From Roseateles violae (lineage in GTDB: Bacteria > Pseudomonadota > Gammaproteobacteria > Burkholderiales > Burkholderiaceae_C): a stretch of DNA of 64,000 nucleotides. Positions 59,634 to 64,000 of this stretch are shown piece after piece. Under the pieces are notes generated by a model. That model was not told the DNA's origin, made no database searches, and worked only from the letters and a program-made list of their open reading frames with translations. The stretch spans positions 806,001-870,000 of the forward strand of contig NZ_JAUHHC010000001.1 in NCBI RefSeq assembly GCF_030410485.1. The letters run 5' to 3'. The stretch's first letter is position 1; every line of letters starts with the position of its first letter. The translations under genes were made by a program, and so were the position numbers.

Positions 59634-60122
59634 CTAGACGGCGCCCGGCTGGCGGATCTGCTGGTAGCGCTGCTCGAGTTCGGCGCGCAGCTGCCGGCGC
59701 AGCTGGGCCGCCGCATAACGGCGCTGCTCGTCCGCGCTTTGCGGTCGCAGCGCCGGCACCTTGGCCGGCTTGCCGGCCTCGTCGACGGCCACCATGGTGA
59801 AGAAGCAGCTGTTGGCGTGGCGCACGACCTGGGTGCGGATGTTCTCGGCGACGACCTTGATGCCGATCTCCATCGAGGAGGTGCCGGTGTAGTTGACCGA
59901 GGCCAGCAAGGTGACCAGCTCGCCGACATGGATCGGCTGGCGGAACATCACTTGGTCGACCGACAGGGTGACCACATAGCGGCCGGCATAGCGGCTGGCG
60001 CAGGCGTAGGCGGCCTGGTCGAGCAGCTTCAGGATCGTGCCGCCATGCACATTGCCGGAGAAATTGGCCATGTCCGGCGTCATCAGCACCGTCATGCTCA
60101 GCTGGTGGGCGGGCATGTCCAT
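59634..60122 (-). CDS. Hot-dog-fold acyl-CoA thioesterase
   Basis: 162 residues. MTPDMANFSGNVHGGTILKL near 12 with the catalytic Asn/His/Gly region and SVDQVMFRQPIHVGELVTLL near 54 are typical of YciA-type thioesterases. Releases CoA from acyl-CoAs. Four bases after alr, on the same strand. Confidence 0.92.
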   Translation of the reverse strand: MDMPAHQLSMTVLMTPDMANFSGNVHGGTILKLLDQAAYACASRYAGRYVVTLSVDQVMFRQPIHVGELVTLLASVNYTGTSSMEIGIKVVAENIRTQVVRHANSCFFTMVAVDEAGKPAKVPALRPQSADEQRRYAAAQLRRQLRAELEQRYQQIRQPGAV

Positions 60123-60126
60123 CGCT

Positions 60127-61236
60127 TCAGTCCTGGTGCAGCGCGGTGACCGGCACGCGCCGCGTCGGCGCGCACATCAGCTCGTAGCCGATCGTGCCGG
60201 CCGCGCGCGCGACCTCGTCGATCGGCAGCACGGAGCCGCGCGGGCCCTGGCCCCACAGCGTGACCTCGCTGCCGAAGCCGGCCTCGGGCTGGCCGTCGAG
60301 ATCGACGGCCAGCATGTCCATCGAGACGCGGCCCACCGTCGCCGTGCGCCGGCCGTCGACCAGCACCGGCGTGCCGCTGCCGGCATGGCGCGGATAGCCG
60401 TCGGCATAGCCGCAGGCGACGATGCCGATGCGCATGGCCTTGTCGGCAGTGAAGCTGCTGCCGTAGCCGACCGTGTCGCCCGGCTGCAGCTGTTGGGTCG
60501 CGATCAGCTTGGAACGCAGGGTCATGGCCGGGCGCAGATCCCAGAAGGCCTGGTCGTGCTCGGGGAAGTCGGGGATGCCGCCATAGCTCATGATGCCGGC
60601 GCGCACCCAGTCGCTGCGCACGCGGGCGCTGTGGCGCAGGATGGCCGCGCTGTTGCTCAGCGAGCGTTCGCCGGGCAGGTCGGCGGCGACGGCCTCGAAG
60701 GCTTCCAGCTGGTGCGCGATGCCGTCGGCGCCGAGGCGCTCGCTGTCGGCATCCGAGAAATGCGTCATCAACGAGATCTCGTCGACCTGGGGCAGGGCGT
60801 TCAGCCGGTTCCAGGCGGCGCGGAAGGCCGAGGGCGTGAAGCCGAGGCGGTTCATGCCGCTGTTGAGCTTGAGGAAGACCCGGTGCGGCTCGTGCGTCTT
60901 GTGCATGGCCAGCCAGTCGATCTGCTGCTCGCAGTGCACCGCGTGCCAGAGCTTGAGCCGCGAGCACAGCTCGAGGTCGCGCATCTCGAAGCAGCCCTCC
61001 AGCAAGAGGATGGGGCCGCGCCAGCCCAGCTCGCGCAGGACTTTAGCCTCGTCGAGGTCCAAGAGCGCGAAGCCGTCGGCGGCGCGCAGGCCCTCGAAGG
61101 CGTTGGCGATGCCATGGCCGTAGGCATTGGCCTTGACGACGGCCCAGACCTTGGCGTCGGGTGCGCAGGCGCGCGCGCGGGCCAGATTGTGGGCCAGCGC
61201 GGGAATATGAATCAGGGCTTCGATCGGACGTGGCAT
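60127..61236 (-). CDS. alr: Alanine racemase
   Basis: 369 residues. [11 protein letters not shown] contains the PLP-binding Lys near 35; [13 protein letters not shown] near 133 and the catalytic Tyr in [21 protein letters not shown] segments complete the TIM-barrel plus beta-domain enzyme. It makes D-alanine for the cell wall. Divergent from lplT. Confidence 0.97.
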   Translation of the reverse strand: MPRPIEALIHIPALAHNLARARACAPDAKVWAVVKANAYGHGIANAFEGLRAADGFALLDLDEAKVLRELGWRGPILLLEGCFEMRDLELCSRLKLWHAVHCEQQIDWLAMHKTHEPHRVFLKLNSGMNRLGFTPSAFRAAWNRLNALPQVDEISLMTHFSDADSERLGADGIAHQLEAFEAVAADLPGERSLSNSAAILRHSARVRSDWVRAGIMSYGGIPDFPEHDQAFWDLRPAMTLRSKLIATQQLQPGDTVGYGSSFTADKAMRIGIVACGYADGYPRHAGSGTPVLVDGRRTATVGRVSMDMLAVDLDGQPEAGFGSEVTLWGQGPRGSVLPIDEVARAAGTIGYELMCAPTRRVPVTALHQD

Positions 61237-61301
61237 GGCTTGAATTGTGGCATTGCAGCAATCTCACCGCCCTGCCTGATGGCTGTCCCCCAAAGGGGGT
61301 G

Positions 61302-61315
61302 CATGCTATAAACCC
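61302..61315 (+). promoter_or_regulatory. Possible extended -10 promoter (CATGCTATAAACCC) upstream of lplT
   Basis: TGCTATAAA fits a TGN-TATAAT-like extended -10. The identical 14 bases occur at 63915-63928. About 150 bases before the lplT start used here. Confidence 0.35.
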
Positions 61316-61467
61316 GCCGCAGTGCTCCTGCGCTTGGCGCCCCGCCGGCGGGCGCTGTCAGTAGTAGCTATCGGGTACATGAACAGACTTCTAGCGCGTT
61401 TCTCCACGATGCCGGGCCGGCTGCATGCGGCCCTCGCATGGCGCCCCTCATTGCCGCGCACGCTGTC

Positions 61468-62748
61468 ATGAAGAAGGGCTTCTACACCATCATGTCGGCG
61501 CAGTTCTTCAGCTCGCTGGCGGATCAAGCCCTGCTGGTCGGCGCGATCGAACTGCTGAAGAGCACCGGGGCGCCGGCCTGGCAGATCCCGGCGCTGGGCC
61601 CGATGTTCGCGCTCTTTTACGTGGTGCTGGCGCCCTTCGTCGGCGCCTTCGCCGACGCGGTGCCCAAGGGCAAGGTGATGTTCTATTCGAACCTCATCAA
61701 GGTGGTCGGCTGCCTGATGATGCTGTTCGGCACGCATCCGCTGCTGTCCTATGCCATCGTCGGCCTGGGCGCCGCGGCCTACTCGCCAGCCAAGTACGGC
61801 ATCCTGACCGAGCTGCTGCCGCCCTCGCAGCTGGTCAAGGCCAATGGCTGGATCGAGGGCCTGACGATCGCCTCCATCATCCTGGGCATCCTGCTGGGCG
61901 GCAATCTGGTCGGCCCGGTGCTGGCGCCCAAGCTGCTGGGCCTGGACTTCCCGCTGATCACGACCAGCATCGACACGCCGCCCGAGGCGGCGATCGCCAC
62001 GCTGGTGCTGCTCTATGTGATTGCGGCCGGCTTCAATCTCTACATCCCGCGCACCGACACCCCGCTGCAGCCGGTGGCGCACAGCGCGGCCGGCCTGGTG
62101 CGCGATTTCGCCGCCTGCAACTCGCGGCTCTGGCAGGACAAGCTGGGCCAGATCTCGCTGGCCACGACGACGCTGTTCTGGGGCGTGTCCGGCAATCTGC
62201 GCATCATCGTCTTCCCCTGGGCCGCGGTGGCGCTGGGCTACACGACCACGCAGGCCTCCAACCTCAGCGGCGTGGTCGCGCTGGGCACCGCCTTCGGGGC
62301 GGTGGCCGCCTCGGTCTATATGCGGCTGGACAAGGCGACCCGGGTGATCCCGCTGGGCATCGTGATGGGCGTGCTGATCGTCGGCCTAAACCTGATGCAG
62401 AACGTCTGGATCGCCGCGCCCTTCCTGATGATGCTGGGCCTGGTCGGCGGCTATCTGGTCGTGCCGATGAACGCGCTCTTGCAGCACCGCGGCCACAACC
62501 TGATGGGCGCCGGCCGCTCCATCGCCGTGCAGAACTTCAACGAGCAGGCCTGCATCCTGGGCCTGGGCGCGCTCTACACCGGCATGACGCGGCTGGGCCT
62601 GTCGGCCTATATCTGCATCGCCGTCTTCGGCACCCTGGTCGCCGGCACCATGTGGGCGATCCGCCGCTGGCATCAGCGCAACTGCGTCGAGCACCGCGAG
62701 GAAGTCGAGCGCCTGCTGCTGCTGGCGCGCAGCGACGAGATGCATTGA
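61468..62748 (+). CDS. lplT: Lysophospholipid transporter LplT (MFS)
   Basis: 426 residues with about 12 membrane helices. MKKGFYTIMSAQFFSSLADQ at the N-terminus, YSPAKYGILTELLPPSQLVK near 97 and GWIEG are LplT signatures. It flips lysophospholipids inward for re-acylation. The frame is open to ATG 61438, but the family N-terminus begins at 61468. Confidence 0.9.
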   Translation: MKKGFYTIMSAQFFSSLADQALLVGAIELLKSTGAPAWQIPALGPMFALFYVVLAPFVGAFADAVPKGKVMFYSNLIKVVGCLMMLFGTHPLLSYAIVGLGAAAYSPAKYGILTELLPPSQLVKANGWIEGLTIASIILGILLGGNLVGPVLAPKLLGLDFPLITTSIDTPPEAAIATLVLLYVIAAGFNLYIPRTDTPLQPVAHSAAGLVRDFAACNSRLWQDKLGQISLATTTLFWGVSGNLRIIVFPWAAVALGYTTTQASNLSGVVALGTAFGAVAASVYMRLDKATRVIPLGIVMGVLIVGLNLMQNVWIAAPFLMMLGLVGGYLVVPMNALLQHRGHNLMGAGRSIAVQNFNEQACILGLGALYTGMTRLGLSAYICIAVFGTLVAGTMWAIRRWHQRNCVEHREEVERLLLLARSDEMH

Positions 62749-62750
62749 CT

Positions 62751-62848
62751 TGAGCCCGCAGGGCTCAATGCATTCAACTCAAGCCGCCCGCCGGGCCGCC
62801 CCAAGGGCGGCTTGAGCGGATGTGATCGCGGGGCACCCCCCGCGATCA
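62751..62848. terminator. Three consecutive hairpins between lplT and the SGNH-like gene
   Basis: TGAGCCC-GCA-GGGCTCA (62751-62767), CTCAAGCCGCCC...GGGCGGCTTGAG (62778-62816) and TGATCGCGGGG...CCCCGCGATCA (62823-62848). They lie between convergent genes and no T-runs follow. A terminator array or REP-like palindromes are both reasonable. Confidence 0.6.
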
Positions 62849-62894
62849 TCCGCGTCCCCTCGGGGGACCGACCAGGTATTCCCTGGGCGAGGGG

Positions 62895-63821
62895 CTAACG
62901 CTGCTTGCCGACCGGCGCGGGGGGCGCCAGCACGTTCTGGATGTGCTCGGACCAGGCACGGGCGATCTTGAAGCTGCCGCTGTGGTTCAGGTGGATCTCG
63001 TTGTGCCAGTCGCCGCTATTGCCGCTGGAGCCCGGCGTCGCCAGCGCCAGCGGCACGGCGGTCGAGTCGAACACATGCAGGCCGGGGAACTGCGCCTTGT
63101 CGGCCGCCATCGCCTTCAGCAGCTGGGCCAGGTGGAAGACCATCAGCCGGCTGATCGCTGCCCAGTCGGCGCCGGGCAGGGCATAGGCCTTCAGCGCCGG
63201 ATAGAGCCAGGGCCCGCTGCTGCCCAGGCCGCCGTCCTCGGAGCCGGCCGGGCGCGGCATCGGCACCGCGTAGCAATGCATGAAGACCGGCTTAGCCGCA
63301 GAGGGGCCCTGGTCGCGCAGCGTCAGCAGATGGCGGACATTGCTGCGCAGATAGTCGGCATAGGTGGCCCAGCCCGGCTCGGAGAAATAGCGCGCGACGC
63401 CGGCCGAGGGCGGGCCCCACTCGGTCTGGCGGCGCAGGAGGCGCAGATGCAGCGGCACTTCCTTGCCGTCGGCCGTGTGCGCCGGCGTCTGCGCGGCGGC
63501 GATCAGGTCGTTGCCGCCCACCGACAGCAGCACGCCGTCCCAGACCGGCGCCTCGGGGCTGGACAGCAGGCGCACGAAGTCGGGCGCCGATTCCAGATCC
63601 ACCATATGGGCCAGCGCCTCGCCGGTGCCGGCGCAGTTGACCACGCAGGCCTTCTCCTTCAGCACCAGCTCCTGCAGCAGATTCGCATGGGCATTCAGCT
63701 TGGCCGTCGCGTTCGAGAACCAGGAGTCGCCCTGGGCCAGCAGGCGCCAGTGATAGCTGGACAGGTCGGGCGCCCGGGCCGATTGCAGGTCCCCCGGGGT
63801 GAAACAGGCCAGATGATCCAA
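62895..63821 (-). CDS. SGNH/GDSL-like hydrolase, probable TTG start
   Basis: 308 residues if started at TTG 63821, which has AAAGGGAGAG 7 bases upstream; the frame is open to 63989 but that extension is Pro/Gly-rich and unlike the domain. WRLLAQGDSWFSNATAK is the Gly-Asp-Ser block I, LLSVGGNDLIAAAQ is the block III GGND, and DWHNEIHLNHSGSFKIARAW is the block V Asp-x2-His. No signal peptide with this start. Esterase or lipase-like function; substrate unknown. Confidence 0.78.
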   Translation of the reverse strand: MDHLACFTPGDLQSARAPDLSSYHWRLLAQGDSWFSNATAKLNAHANLLQELVLKEKACVVNCAGTGEALAHMVDLESAPDFVRLLSSPEAPVWDGVLLSVGGNDLIAAAQTPAHTADGKEVPLHLRLLRRQTEWGPPSAGVARYFSEPGWATYADYLRSNVRHLLTLRDQGPSAAKPVFMHCYAVPMPRPAGSEDGGLGSSGPWLYPALKAYALPGADWAAISRLMVFHLAQLLKAMAADKAQFPGLHVFDSTAVPLALATPGSSGNSGDWHNEIHLNHSGSFKIARAWSEHIQNVLAPPAPVGKQR

Positions 63822-63914
63822 GAGCGGCTCTCCCTTTGTCGATGAACAACTGGTTTCACGGGCGGCCGGCCGCCCGGGCTGCGTGCCATTGGACGGCCGG
63901 CCGGCGCAGTGTGC

Positions 63915-63928
63915 CATGCTATAAACCC
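63915..63928 (+). promoter_or_regulatory. Second copy of CATGCTATAAACCC
   Basis: Identical to 61302-61315 and placed divergently from the SGNH-like gene. The DNA that follows, AGGGCAAGT...ACTTGCCC (about 63930-63968), is an inverted repeat that runs toward the window edge, so a small RNA or leader beyond 64000 is possible. Nothing else is supported in 63822-64000. Confidence 0.3.
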
Positions 63929-64000
63929 AGGGCAAGTCGACGGGCTTTCCCGGGCAGTGAACTTGCCCCGGGGTGTTGCGGCCGGCCAACCGCGGCCCCG

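Overview
The window is high-GC DNA with the codon bias and gene order of a Burkholderiales betaproteobacterium, most like the Roseateles/Mitsuaria/Rubrivivax group. That placement is inferred from the ilvE-zinc-finger pair, the radA, alr and lplT neighbourhood, a Bug-type solute-binding protein, PEP-CTERM sorting and several TonB-dependent receptors; no single gene proves it. Bases 1 to about 45,000 are accessory (carbohydrate and organic-acid use plus a transposition module). Bases 45,105 to 64,000 are mostly housekeeping.

Region 1 (1-9726, all +): the end of a TonB-dependent receptor, a family 8 polysaccharide lyase, a 36-codon ORF, an HSL-type esterase, then galT-galK-galM-galE, tightly packed. 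It looks like a polysaccharide-use locus whose products enter the Leloir pathway.

Region 2 (10556-25083, all +): eleven tightly spaced genes. They are two tandem-NTF2 (SnoaL-like) proteins, an orphan protein, a second TonB receptor, a GPH-type symporter, a third tandem-NTF2 protein, a histidinol-dehydrogenase-like alcohol dehydrogenase, an SDR, a LacI regulator, a bicupin, an alpha/beta hydrolase and an HpcH/HpaI aldolase. Two near-identical central-CG palindromes precede the first gene and are the likely LacI operators. I recognise no described pathway with this gene set.

Region 3 (25283-36765): a truncated LysR gene, a large secreted protein of unknown family, a DUF3299 protein, a secreted metallo-beta-lactamase-fold (MBL) protein with an Ig-like tail, and a divergent LysR / tartrate-D-malate dehydrogenase pair. 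Two more exported MBL proteins follow (the second has lost its metal site), then a Bug solute-binding protein.

Region 4 (about 37,200-45,105): a Tn7-like module. A TnsA-TnsB fusion, TnsC and a long TniQ/TnsD-like protein form an operon that ends 139 bases from the 3' end of a tRNA-Arg(CCG) gene. Divergent from it are a DUF6471 protein, a possible ribbon-helix-helix regulator and a second, shorter TniQ. I see no cas genes or CRISPR array.

Region 5 (45,105-64,000): membrane cytochrome c, a YeeE/YedE pair divergent from a persulfide-dioxygenase-like enzyme, a periplasmic-binding-like protein, YheT-type hydrolase, ilvE, a PEP-CTERM protein, a secreted metalloprotease behind a convincing cyclic-di-GMP-I (GEMM) riboswitch, radA, two exporters, arfB, a thioesterase, alr, lplT and an SGNH-like protein with a probable TTG start. 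A divergent ~75-base repeat occurs in three intergenic gaps of the accessory half.
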